Of a stretch of 64,000 bases of DNA, positions 17,395-25,477 are shown one piece after another. The DNA comes from Mucilaginibacter sabulilitoris. GTDB taxonomy: Bacteria; Bacteroidota; Bacteroidia; Sphingobacteriales; Sphingobacteriaceae. The stretch spans positions 5,084,001-5,148,000 of the forward strand of contig NZ_CP139558.1 in assembly GCF_034262375.1 (NCBI RefSeq), in the 5' to 3' direction. The notes beneath the pieces were generated by a model. The model worked only from the letters and a program-made list of their open reading frames with translations, was not told the origin of the DNA and did not search any database. Position numbers and translations under genes: made by a program. Position 1 is the first letter of the stretch; each line of letters starts with the position of its first letter.

Positions 17395-19854
17395 ATGAAA
17401 AGATCAGTACTATTATTATCAGTTTTTATTTGCACCTCTGTTGGCTTTAGCTATGCTCAGCAAAAAACGAGGCTCACAAACAATTGGGAATTTTTAAAAC
17501 AAGATATCGGCGGCATATGGGAAGCAGTACGCCCGGTTACTCCGGGCAATCCTGAAAGTGTACCGGTATGGCAAAAGGTAAATCTGCCCCATTGTTTTAA
17601 TGCCCGCGACGCGGTTGACCCCGATGTAAACTACTATCAAGGCCCCGGCTGGTACCGTACCCAACTGGATATTCAAAACCCTTATGCTGGTGGCCATACA
17701 TTATTGCATTTTGAGGGGGCCGGGCAAAAAACGGATGTATATGTATATACTACCAAAGTAGGCTCACACTTAGGTGGCTATGATGAATGGACAGTTGATA
17801 TAACCCAGGCTGTTGAAGATTTTAAAAAGACAGATATATATCAGAAACGCTTTAAAGGTCATATACCCATCGAAATTAGGTGTGACAACTCACGCGACCT
17901 GGAAACCATCCCTTCGCAACTGTCAGACTTTAATGTTTATGGTGGACTTTATCGCTACCTGAACCTGGTTTATGCGCCCGCACTTTCTTTAGACAAGATA
18001 TTTGCGTCCGCACAGGTTGATAAAGACGATAAACAGGGTGATCTACAGATTAAGGCCCGCTTTTACAACCCAGCCGGTAAAACCGCTGCCGAAGGTACAG
18101 TGAGGCTTATCGATCCTCAGGGTAAATTGATCATGCAAAAAAACTATAGCGTGAATGATTTGAAAAGTGATGCGGCGATTGGCACATTCCAGATTAAAAA
18201 GCCAAAAGCATGGTCGCCGCTTAGTCCGGCTTTGTATACGGTAGAGGTCTCTGTTAAATCGGATGACCAGGTTTATGTTCAAATCGAAAAAGTGGGTTTC
18301 CGCAATTTTGAATTTGCCGATAACGGCCCGTTTTATTTAAATGGCAAACGATTACTGCTGCGTGGCACCCATCGCCATGAAGATCAAGCCGGTGTAGCTG
18401 AAGCTATGACTGATAATATGATGCGGCAGGAAATGCAAATGATGAAAGACATGGGCGTCAATTTTATCAGACTCGGCCATTACCAGCAATCGCGAACTAT
18501 CCTTAATCTGTGCGATAGCCTGGGTATACTGGTTTGGGAAGAAGAGCCGTGGTGCCGCGGTGGTTTGGGTGGCGAAGGCTATCAAGCCCAGGCTAAACAA
18601 ATGATGACCAATATGATTGAGCAGCATTATAATCATCCGGCTATTATTTTATGGGGATTGGGTAATGAAAATGACTGGGAGGGCGATTTTCCGGTGTATG
18701 ATAAGGAAAAGATCAGGACATTTATGAAGACGCAGAACGATCTGGCGCACAGTCTTGATCCGTCACGTAAAACCACTATCAGACGCTGCGATTTTTGTAA
18801 AGATATACCGGATGTGTACTCCCCTTCTATTTGGGCCGGCTGGTACAGGGGCCTGTTCACCGAATATAGAGCTACCTCCGAGGAGGAATTTAAAAAAGTA
18901 AAGCACTTTTTCCATGCCGAATGGGGCGGCGACAGCCATGCCCTGCGCCATTCTGAAAACCCAGACAAGGCACTAAGCAACATCAAAAGCGGTAGCGGTA
19001 CCGATGAACGTTTGGGCGATGCTTCGTTATACGGGGGCGCGGCCCGTGCATCCAAAGATGGCGACTGGAGTGAAAGCTATATCTGTAACCTGTTCGACTG
19101 GCACCTGAAAGAGCAGGAAACCATGCCATGGCTTACCGGTGCGGCTTTTTGGATATTTAAAGATTTTTCGACACCTATTCGCCCTGATAATCCTATTCCG
19201 TATATGAACCAAAAGGGTGTTGTGGAGCGCGATCTTACGCCAAAGGAATCGTACTATGTTTTCCAATCGTACTGGACAGATAAGCCGATGGCCCACATCT
19301 ATGGCCATACCTGGCCGGTACGCTGGGGCGATGCCGGCGAACAAAAAATGATTAAGGTATACTCCAACTGCGATAATGCCGAGCTTTTTGTGAACGGCAA
19401 AAGCTATGGTATAAAAAAACGTAACAGCCAGGATTTTCCTGCGGCCGGCCTCCGCTGGATGGTTGTTTTCCAGGCCGGGAATAATGATATTAAAGTAATT
19501 GCCCACAAAGGTAAACAAACTGTTACCGATCAGATCAGTCAGCAATACCAGACCGAAAAGTGGGATAAACCAGCTAAGCTACAAATAGAAAAAATTAAGG
19601 ATGAAAACGGCGAATCCACTGTACAGGTAAAACTGGTTGACAGCAAGGGCGTACCCTGCCTTGATGCCGTTAACTGGATCAACTTCTCATTAAGCGGTGA
19701 CGGTACACTAATTGACGACCTCGGCACCTCTCGCGGATCACGTAAGGTACAGGCTTATAACGGCAGGGCTTTAATCAGCGTAAAAAACAATAAAGGTAAA
19801 AGTGTAGTTGGCGTGCAATCGCCTGGTTTAGAAACGATATTTATAAACCTATGA
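17395..19854 (+). CDS. Glycoside hydrolase family 2, exported
   Basis: An 819-residue exported enzyme with a signal peptide (about 1-21, ending SYAQ). Domains in order are the sugar-binding jelly roll (about 25-200), an Ig-like domain (about 205-305), the TIM barrel (about 308-610), and a C-terminal region with one or two Ig-like domains, the last being LQIEKIKDENGESTVQVKL. The acid/base residue is E425 in WGLGNENDW and the nucleophile is probably E509 in FHAEWGGDSH. It could be a beta-galactosidase or beta-glucuronidase; next to two lyases and a GH88 the latter is attractive but unproven. It overlaps the next gene by four bases (ATGA), so the two are translationally coupled. Confidence 0.88.
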   Translation: MKRSVLLLSVFICTSVGFSYAQQKTRLTNNWEFLKQDIGGIWEAVRPVTPGNPESVPVWQKVNLPHCFNARDAVDPDVNYYQGPGWYRTQLDIQNPYAGGHTLLHFEGAGQKTDVYVYTTKVGSHLGGYDEWTVDITQAVEDFKKTDIYQKRFKGHIPIEIRCDNSRDLETIPSQLSDFNVYGGLYRYLNLVYAPALSLDKIFASAQVDKDDKQGDLQIKARFYNPAGKTAAEGTVRLIDPQGKLIMQKNYSVNDLKSDAAIGTFQIKKPKAWSPLSPALYTVEVSVKSDDQVYVQIEKVGFRNFEFADNGPFYLNGKRLLLRGTHRHEDQAGVAEAMTDNMMRQEMQMMKDMGVNFIRLGHYQQSRTILNLCDSLGILVWEEEPWCRGGLGGEGYQAQAKQMMTNMIEQHYNHPAIILWGLGNENDWEGDFPVYDKEKIRTFMKTQNDLAHSLDPSRKTTIRRCDFCKDIPDVYSPSIWAGWYRGLFTEYRATSEEEFKKVKHFFHAEWGGDSHALRHSENPDKALSNIKSGSGTDERLGDASLYGGAARASKDGDWSESYICNLFDWHLKEQETMPWLTGAAFWIFKDFSTPIRPDNPIPYMNQKGVVERDLTPKESYYVFQSYWTDKPMAHIYGHTWPVRWGDAGEQKMIKVYSNCDNAELFVNGKSYGIKKRNSQDFPAAGLRWMVVFQAGNNDIKVIAHKGKQTVTDQISQQYQTEKWDKPAKLQIEKIKDENGESTVQVKLVDSKGVPCLDAVNWINFSLSGDGTLIDDLGTSRGSRKVQAYNGRALISVKNNKGKSVVGVQSPGLETIFINL

Positions 19855-21032
19855 TCATGAAGTTCAAAATACGTTATATTTTATTCTTTTTACCCTTGCT
19901 GCTCATCAGCTGGCAAACCGGTACCCCTCCCGATGTTAAACAGGTGGTGACCTTAACCTTAAAGCAGGACATTCTTAAAGAAGCAGCCTGGGCCATGCAG
20001 CAAAAGCCCGTTACGGTTACCGCCGAAACGTGCCCGCGCAGCAACGGGGGCAAACATGATTTTTATTCTGAAGGTGATTATTGGTGGCCCAACCCACAGG
20101 ACCCAGACGGTCCTTATATTCAAAAGGACGGTTTAACAAATCCGCAGAATTTTGTAGCCCACCGGCTGGCCATGGTCCGTTTTAGCCGTATAATGGGCGC
20201 ACTCGCATCAGCCTATAAAATTACCGGCGATAGCAAATATGTTAAGCAGGCGGTGTGGCACCTTAAAGCATGGTTCATAAACCCCGAAACCTTGATGAAC
20301 CCCAACCTGCAATACGCCCAGGCTATTAAAGGTGTGGCTACTGGCCGGGGCATCGGTATAATTGATACCATACAATTAATGGAGGTTGTGCAGGGATTGG
20401 AAGCTATGCAAAACTCACCATTGATAGATAAGCAAACTATTGAGGCTGTAAAGAGCTGGTTTAGCCAATACCTTACCTGGCTTACAACGCACCAATATGG
20501 TAAAGATGAAATGAATGCCAAAAACAATCATGGCACCTGCTGGGTAATGCAGGCTGCCTGCTTTGCAAAGTTTACCGAAAATAAAGAGATATTGGATTTT
20601 TGCCGTAATCGTTTCAAAGAGGTTTTACTGCCCAGTCAAATTGCTGCAGATGGCAGTTTCCCGCTGGAGTTAAAACGGACAAAACCCTATGGTTATTCTA
20701 TATTTAACCTGGATGCCATGACTACCATATGCCAGCTGCTGAGCAACAAACAGGATAACTTATGGACCTATGAAACTCCAGATGGCCGTTCGATAAAAAA
20801 AGGGATTGCGTTTTTGTTTCCGTACCTAAAGGATAAAAACACATGGCCCTACCCGCATGATGTCATGCACTGGGAAAGCTGGCCGGTTGCCCAACCCTCG
20901 CTGGTTTTTGGTGCAGCGGCATACAACAATGCCGATTGGCTAAACACATGGAAAAGCCTGGAACATTATCCTAAAGATGAGGAGGTCATCAGGAATTTGC
21001 CTGTAAGGCACCCGCTGATCTGGTTAAATTAA
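19851..21032 (+). CDS. Alginate-lyase-family polysaccharide lyase (PL38-like), exported
   Basis: A 393-residue exported protein. The N-terminal hydrophobic segment (about 6-20, LFFLPLLLISW) is a signal sequence. The family is the alpha/alpha-toroid alginate lyase type, with YSEGDYWWPNPQDPDGPY (about 72-89) and the catalytic-type NNHGTCW near 225; this pair resembles PL38-like proteins, some of which are glucuronan lyases. The start overlaps the GH2 stop; an ATG two codons later (19857) is an alternative. It is distinct from the lyase on the other arm, which has NNWNSH instead, so the locus may carry two different lyase specificities. The polymer cannot be deduced. Confidence 0.78.
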   Translation: MIMKFKIRYILFFLPLLLISWQTGTPPDVKQVVTLTLKQDILKEAAWAMQQKPVTVTAETCPRSNGGKHDFYSEGDYWWPNPQDPDGPYIQKDGLTNPQNFVAHRLAMVRFSRIMGALASAYKITGDSKYVKQAVWHLKAWFINPETLMNPNLQYAQAIKGVATGRGIGIIDTIQLMEVVQGLEAMQNSPLIDKQTIEAVKSWFSQYLTWLTTHQYGKDEMNAKNNHGTCWVMQAACFAKFTENKEILDFCRNRFKEVLLPSQIAADGSFPLELKRTKPYGYSIFNLDAMTTICQLLSNKQDNLWTYETPDGRSIKKGIAFLFPYLKDKNTWPYPHDVMHWESWPVAQPSLVFGAAAYNNADWLNTWKSLEHYPKDEEVIRNLPVRHPLIWLN

Positions 21033-21246
21033 AGATCACATAAAAAAGATCCGTTAATATTAAGAGGGCACTGAAAAAGTAGTGCAATAAAACGAATTAC
21101 GAAAAGCGATCAAGAGAAAAGGCAACTTTTACTTGGTCGCTTTTTTGTTCTGATTGCTTTTGTGTGGGTGATTTAATGTGGATAATACGGGCCTATAGGA
21201 GTTTGGGGAGTGCAAAAAACGGCTAAATACCTCTTTTTATTGTTTT

Positions 21247-22698
21247 TTAGGCGATCAGTTTGATGATCCTTTTCAGATTGACAGTAAAGATGGCCAATGC
21301 GCCCTGCATCTGCATGTTTTCGATACCATAAGCTATCGCCCGGTCATAACCATGAACGTTTTTTAGTTCACTGTTTTTGGCTTCGATCTTATACCTGTGT
21401 TTGATGCTTTCCTTATATTGTGTCGTTTCCTGAAAAGCCATCTGTTGTTGGTGCAGGTCTGACTTTATGCTTACAGAATAGGTCTTGGTTTTTGCCCCAG
21501 GTTTGTAGCAACCCTCCCTAAATGGGCAGATTTTGCATTTTTCAACATCAAAGTAATACGTGTCTGTCTGATTTGTTCCAACGTTCTTTTTTCCCTGTCT
21601 TGATTTTCGTATCGACAAATGCCCTGCAGGGCAAACGAACATATCAGCGTCTTTGTTATAATTGAACTTATCTTCTTCTTTTCTAAACCCCTGGGTAATG
21701 GTTGGGTTTAGTTTGGCTACCACCTTAATATCCTGTCCGTTCATTAACGCAAGGTTCTCTTTTCCTGAATAAGCCGAATCGCCGATGATCCTTTCTACTT
21801 CAATGCCGTTGTTCTGACTGATCTCCAGAAGCTTGGGAAGTTCCGGCCCATCGCCTTTTTCTCCCGAAGTGACCACCGCAGCGGTAATAATCCGTTCCTC
21901 CGTCATCGCCAAATGCGTCTTATAACCAAAGAAGGAACTATCTGCAGATTTATGGCCTGTTTTAGCATCCTTGTCTTTGGATAGCGTATAGTGCTCCTGA
22001 GTATCTGCTACTGTCTCTTTCAATAGATTCAGTTTTTCTTTTACCGCAGGTATCTGGCTTAACGTTTGATCAGCTTCGATGTGCTTTTCCAGCGCGCTGC
22101 AATAAGCCAGTTCCTTTTCCAGTTCGTCAGTTGTGTTCTTTTCAGGCATACCGGCCTTCATGTCTTCATCGATAGCATATACCGCTTTGCGGAGCAGTTT
22201 CGAGCGTTCCCGCAATACTTCCAATGCTGAATATGGGTTTGACCGTGACAGGGAATGCGTAGCATCAACAATGATGGATCTGGACCGGATGACCCCTTTT
22301 TCAATAGCGATAGCGACCGTTTTACCAATGAGCAGGTTTAACAGATCATTATCCTTTAGCCGCAGCTTTCTGAACTTTGTTAATGAACTGGGATCAATAA
22401 CTTCTTCTTCAGGCGACATATCAAGGAAATATTTGAAAGACATATCATACTGCGAACGCTCAACCACATCAACGTCTGAAACCGTATAAACCGTTTTCAA
22501 CAACAGATACTTGAACATCCGTACAGGGCTTTCTGCTGCCCGGCCGTTAGTAATGCTGTATTTGCTGATCAGTTCATCATAGATAAAGGTAAAATCTACC
22601 AGGTCATTGATCTTCCGCAGAAGATTGTCTTTAGGAACGATCAGGTCATATAAGCCCGAAAACGCGCTAAAATGGATCTTTTGTTGTTGAACGAGCAT
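21247..22698 (-). CDS. IS1182-family transposase
   Basis: A 483-residue DDE transposase. The N-terminal helical region (FSGLYDLIVPKDNLLRKI, then SPVRMFKYLLLKTVY) and the catalytic domain are typical of IS1182. Probable DDE residues are the Asp of RSIIVDATHS, the Asp of IIGDSAYSG and the Glu of KHRYKIEAKNSELK. A Cys-rich stretch CKICPFREGC is also a family feature. I chose the ATG at 22698: the TTG at 22734 falls in the T-run of a terminator. No frameshift or stop is seen, so it is probably functional. Confidence 0.92.
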   Translation of the reverse strand: MLVQQQKIHFSAFSGLYDLIVPKDNLLRKINDLVDFTFIYDELISKYSITNGRAAESPVRMFKYLLLKTVYTVSDVDVVERSQYDMSFKYFLDMSPEEEVIDPSSLTKFRKLRLKDNDLLNLLIGKTVAIAIEKGVIRSRSIIVDATHSLSRSNPYSALEVLRERSKLLRKAVYAIDEDMKAGMPEKNTTDELEKELAYCSALEKHIEADQTLSQIPAVKEKLNLLKETVADTQEHYTLSKDKDAKTGHKSADSSFFGYKTHLAMTEERIITAAVVTSGEKGDGPELPKLLEISQNNGIEVERIIGDSAYSGKENLALMNGQDIKVVAKLNPTITQGFRKEEDKFNYNKDADMFVCPAGHLSIRKSRQGKKNVGTNQTDTYYFDVEKCKICPFREGCYKPGAKTKTYSVSIKSDLHQQQMAFQETTQYKESIKHRYKIEAKNSELKNVHGYDRAIAYGIENMQMQGALAIFTVNLKRIIKLIA

Positions 22699-22732
22699 CT
22701 TGTAGTGGCTTTCTTTTGACACTTCAAGATAC

Positions 22733-22768
22733 AAAAAACGGGGTTGAAAAACTGATTTTTCAACCCCG
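22733..22768 (-). terminator. Hairpin terminator inside the IS, upstream of the transposase
   Basis: A perfect 13-base inverted repeat (22739-22751 and 22756-22768; arm cggggttgaaaaa) with a 4-base loop is followed on the minus strand by six T residues. It stands about 35 bases before the transposase ATG. It would stop transcripts entering from outside, a known way for IS elements to avoid activation by neighbouring promoters. Confidence 0.72.
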
Positions 22769-22853
22769 TTTAGCCTATTTAGACTTTTTCAGTGCCCTCA
22801 ATATTAACGGGTCTTTTTTATGTTCCCTCAATCTTTTTAATTAAAATAGCTAT

Positions 22854-23324
22854 TCAGTCGGGTAATTCCCTGGTAAATTTGATTTGGGTTAACACAGGGC
22901 CATCAGCGGGGTAAGTGATGTAATTTAACATTAAAAAAGAGCCGTTAATACTATAGGTTGCTTTCTCATATAATTGAATATTGCTTTGCGTTTTAACTGC
23001 CGGGCTATTTCCGTGCTGTTCAGATGTTTCTTTGATAGTAACCTTTAAGCTATCGCCCTTAATGAAATAAGTACCTGAAAACGAAGTTATTGATACATCA
23101 CCATTATTGTGATATGTAAATGCCGTCATAAACGAGCCGTCGCTTCCAAAATATAAACGCCGCTCATAATTTGCTTCGACAGGAACAGCATTCCAGCCAC
23201 CTAACAAGGTTTTAACAGGATCGGTTACTTGTCTCTTTTCTTTTTTGCATGCCGTGGTGATTAACGTGGCACCGATAAGCACGGTAAGTGATAAGCTGAT
23301 AAAGTTTGATTTTAGTGATATCAT
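22854..23324 (-). CDS. Hypothetical lipoprotein, lipocalin-like
   Basis: A 156-residue lipoprotein. The signal peptide ends in LITTACKKEK, where the Cys is the probable lipidation site. The mature part (about 35-155) is rich in beta strands: LLGGWNAVPV at the start, FGSDGSFMTAFTYHNNGDV in the middle and QIKFTRELPD at the end. This pattern resembles small lipocalin-like lipoproteins of Bacteroidota, whose ligands are unknown. I chose the ATG at 23324; the 12 upstream codons do not extend the signal peptide sensibly. It reads toward the IS and so probably used the split terminator. Confidence 0.62.
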   Translation of the reverse strand: MISLKSNFISLSLTVLIGATLITTACKKEKRQVTDPVKTLLGGWNAVPVEANYERRLYFGSDGSFMTAFTYHNNGDVSITSFSGTYFIKGDSLKVTIKETSEQHGNSPAVKTQSNIQLYEKATYSINGSFLMLNYITYPADGPVLTQIKFTRELPD

Positions 23325-23393
23325 AAAAATGCAGGTTTTATAAACATTACGGCTTACCAATATATTTTGCTACAATCAATTACAACTTAATAA

Positions 23394-24203
23394 TTATTTA
23401 ATAAGTGAATGATTATAGCGTTCGACGGATGAATAAAAAACGTCCTTCGCAATGTTTTTTAAATTTTGCCATTCAAACCCACCATATATCGTGTCGAAAT
23501 CAATTTTATCCACCCGCCGAATTACCTCTTTCAGCACCTTTGCCGGTAGCGGAATACAATTTGGATAGCTATACATAAATGCCAGGTGTTTTTTACTTTT
23601 CGCCACGTAAATACTATCTCCTGTTAACAGTGCTGCACCTGCCGACAAGCCCTGCACCCTCAGCACACTGCTGCCCGGAAAATGCCCTCCGGTATTGATG
23701 ATAGAAATACCATCCCACAGTATTTGTTCAGCGCCTTCCCAAAACCTTATCATTTGCCCTTTATTAAACATCCATTGCTCATCGGCCTGGTGAATATAAA
23801 CCGGGCAGTTAAAAGCAGTTGCCCATTCGTTTACGTTGCTGTAGAAATGCGGATGCGAAAAGGCTATTGCCTTTATCCCACCTTTCGACCGGATGAAATC
23901 GACTACATCCTGGTTAAGCAACGGTATACAATCCCATAAAATGTTACCTCCCGGCGAAAGCACCAACAAGGCTCGCTGGCCGAGGGCAAATGCCGGTGTT
24001 ACCTGCAATGCATAAAGCCAGGGAGTTAATTCAGTAATACTTACCCCATGACTGGCTGCAACTTCGCTTGAATTGGTCCACACCTGCCCATCCTCGGTAA
24101 AGTATTGGCGGTCATCATTGCAAACGGGGCAGATATCAGCTGATAGTCTATTAGCTGGATATTGCGTGCCGCAGGTACGGCAGGTGTTTTTTATTTGTTC
24201 CAT
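23394..24203 (-). CDS. MBL-fold protein with N-terminal zinc ribbon and altered metal motif
   Basis: A 269-residue cytoplasmic protein. The first 35 residues hold a zinc ribbon of two Cys pairs (CRTCG and CPVC). A metallo-beta-lactamase-like domain follows (about 55-255), but the usual HxHxDH motif reads SHPHFYSN (about 115-122), keeping two His and losing the Asp-His. A later INTGGHFPGSSVL and LLTGDSIYV supply possible further ligands. Such SHPH-type proteins form a recognised branch with no settled function. It lies between the efflux operon and the lipoprotein gene, all on the minus strand. Upstream at 24226-24234 is tgattaaat, which equals one half of the TetR operator. Confidence 0.75.
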   Translation of the reverse strand: MEQIKNTCRTCGTQYPANRLSADICPVCNDDRQYFTEDGQVWTNSSEVAASHGVSITELTPWLYALQVTPAFALGQRALLVLSPGGNILWDCIPLLNQDVVDFIRSKGGIKAIAFSHPHFYSNVNEWATAFNCPVYIHQADEQWMFNKGQMIRFWEGAEQILWDGISIINTGGHFPGSSVLRVQGLSAGAALLTGDSIYVAKSKKHLAFMYSYPNCIPLPAKVLKEVIRRVDKIDFDTIYGGFEWQNLKNIAKDVFYSSVERYNHSLIK

Positions 24204-24266
24204 TTAAATTACTGTTTAAGTGATCTGATTAAATTTCTTTAATGAGCATCTAATTTCAGCCATTAT

Positions 24267-24310
24267 TGGACCATTTGATTAGTCCAGCTTTAACAAAGCA
24301 ATTAGTCCAG
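24267..24310. promoter_or_regulatory. Imperfect palindrome and repeated half-sites before the MBL gene
   Basis: The 20-base stretch 24267-24286 (tggaccatttgattagtcca) has matching outer arms tggac/gtcca. The half attagtccag, at 24279-24288, recurs at 24301-24310, 22 bases away. It lies in the 155-base gap between the permease gene end and the MBL gene start, so it could be an operator for the MBL gene or a weak terminator for the permease operon. Confidence 0.35.
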
Positions 24311-24358
24311 ATTTATTTGAAAGCATGGACTTTATTCAACAATGGAACAGGATTTACA

Positions 24359-25477
24359 TCAGCTGGTTTTCTTATAGTTAAAAATAGCCCAGCTATTGAG
24401 CACAACGGCAAACAAGGCGATAATGCCTAATTGCCTCGTTATATCTTTAAAACCACTCCCCTTCAGAATTATCATCCGCATTACTTCAATAAGATAGCTG
24501 ACCGGGTTAAATTTGGTAACCTCCTTTGCCCAATCGGGCATGCTATCGATAGAGGTAAACAGGCCGCCCATCAGTATGAAAACCATCATAAAGAAAAACA
24601 TAATGAACATGGCTTGTTGCTGGGTATCACAAAAGGTTGAAATCAGCAATCCAAAACCCAAAACAGCCAGCAGGTAAACAGATACAAAGCTATACAGCAA
24701 AAAAATATTCCCTGCCGGTATAATGCCATAAATAAACCAGGCTACAATAAGCCCGAGCGTAAATACTACATTACCCAATACCCAGAACGGAATAAGTTTA
24801 CCCAGTATAAAGTGATGCTTTTTAATGGGTGTTACATTGATTTGTTCAATGGTGCCAACCTCCTTCTCTTTTACAATATTAAGTGCAGTTAAAAAGCCCC
24901 CGATCATGGTTACCAGTATGGCCAAAATACCGGGAACCATAAATACATGGTAATTCAGGAATGGATTGAACCAGTTAGACGATGCGATATCAATTGCCGG
25001 TGCACGGTTAAACTTTGTGGGCGATATTAATTGCAGCCGTACTTCGCCGTTGTAATCTTTTATAATGCTGGTGAGATAAACGCCGCCCAAATTGGCCTTA
25101 GTGCCATTGATGGCATTTACAGCGATGAACAGTTTTTGTTCGTTCTCCCGCACCAGGTTGCGCTCAAAATCGTGCGGTATTTCCAGAATCAGATCGGCAT
25201 CATCTGTTTCAATCAACCGGAATGCTTCTTTAAATGAAAAGTTGTAACCGGTGAGTTTAAAATAACCTGATGAGGTGATCTTGGAAATCAGTTTTTGCGA
25301 ATATGACGAATGATCGTTATCAATTACCGCGATGTTGATATTCTTCACCTCATAATTGGCAGCGAGCGGCAATATTAGCAGCTGTATTACCGGCATCACA
25401 ATAACCATGGCCAGGATGGCCCTGTTACGGAATATTTGCCTGAATTCCTTTTGCAGTAAAAATCTGACAGTTCTCAT
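24359..25477 (-). CDS. ABC-2 type efflux permease (distal)
   Basis: A 372-residue inner-membrane permease of the ABC2_membrane_3/YhhJ type. One N-terminal helix (about 22-42), a large periplasmic domain (about 45-175) and a C-terminal group of five helices (about 180-370) are visible. The cytoplasmic loop NIVKEKEVGTIEQINVTPIK is the conserved EExxG-like coupling motif. It overlaps the upstream permease gene by four bases (ATGA) and ends the efflux operon. The two permeases probably form a heterodimer served by the two ATPases. Confidence 0.88.
   Translation of the reverse strand: MRTVRFLLQKEFRQIFRNRAILAMVIVMPVIQLLILPLAANYEVKNINIAVIDNDHSSYSQKLISKITSSGYFKLTGYNFSFKEAFRLIETDDADLILEIPHDFERNLVRENEQKLFIAVNAINGTKANLGGVYLTSIIKDYNGEVRLQLISPTKFNRAPAIDIASSNWFNPFLNYHVFMVPGILAILVTMIGGFLTALNIVKEKEVGTIEQINVTPIKKHHFILGKLIPFWVLGNVVFTLGLIVAWFIYGIIPAGNIFLLYSFVSVYLLAVLGFGLLISTFCDTQQQAMFIMFFFMMVFILMGGLFTSIDSMPDWAKEVTKFNPVSYLIEVMRMIILKGSGFKDITRQLGIIALFAVVLNSWAIFNYKKTS

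Larger units (their letters stand above)
21064..22799 (-). mobile_element. IS1182-family insertion sequence, apparently complete
   Basis: The element is 1736 bases long. Its ends are perfect 17-base inverted repeats, gagggcactgaaaaagt at 21064-21080 and its complement at 22783-22799. An 8-base direct repeat, aatattaa, flanks it at 21056-21063 and 22800-22807. It contains one intact transposase gene on the minus strand and a hairpin terminator just inside its right end. Intact ends, intact frame and an undecayed target duplication suggest a fairly recent insertion. It lies in the loop of a terminator hairpin, so it interrupts no gene. Confidence 0.9.
21042..22819. terminator. Palindromic terminator split by the insertion sequence
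   Basis: The left flank (21042-21063: six A, then gatccgttaatattaa) and the right flank (22800-22819: aatattaacgggtc then six T) rejoin, once one copy of aatattaa is removed, to gatccgttaatattaacgggtc. This is a palindrome with a single mismatch, flanked by an A-run and a T-run, a typical bidirectional terminator. It probably ended the GH2/lyase operon from the left and the lipoprotein gene from the right before insertion. Confidence 0.7.
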
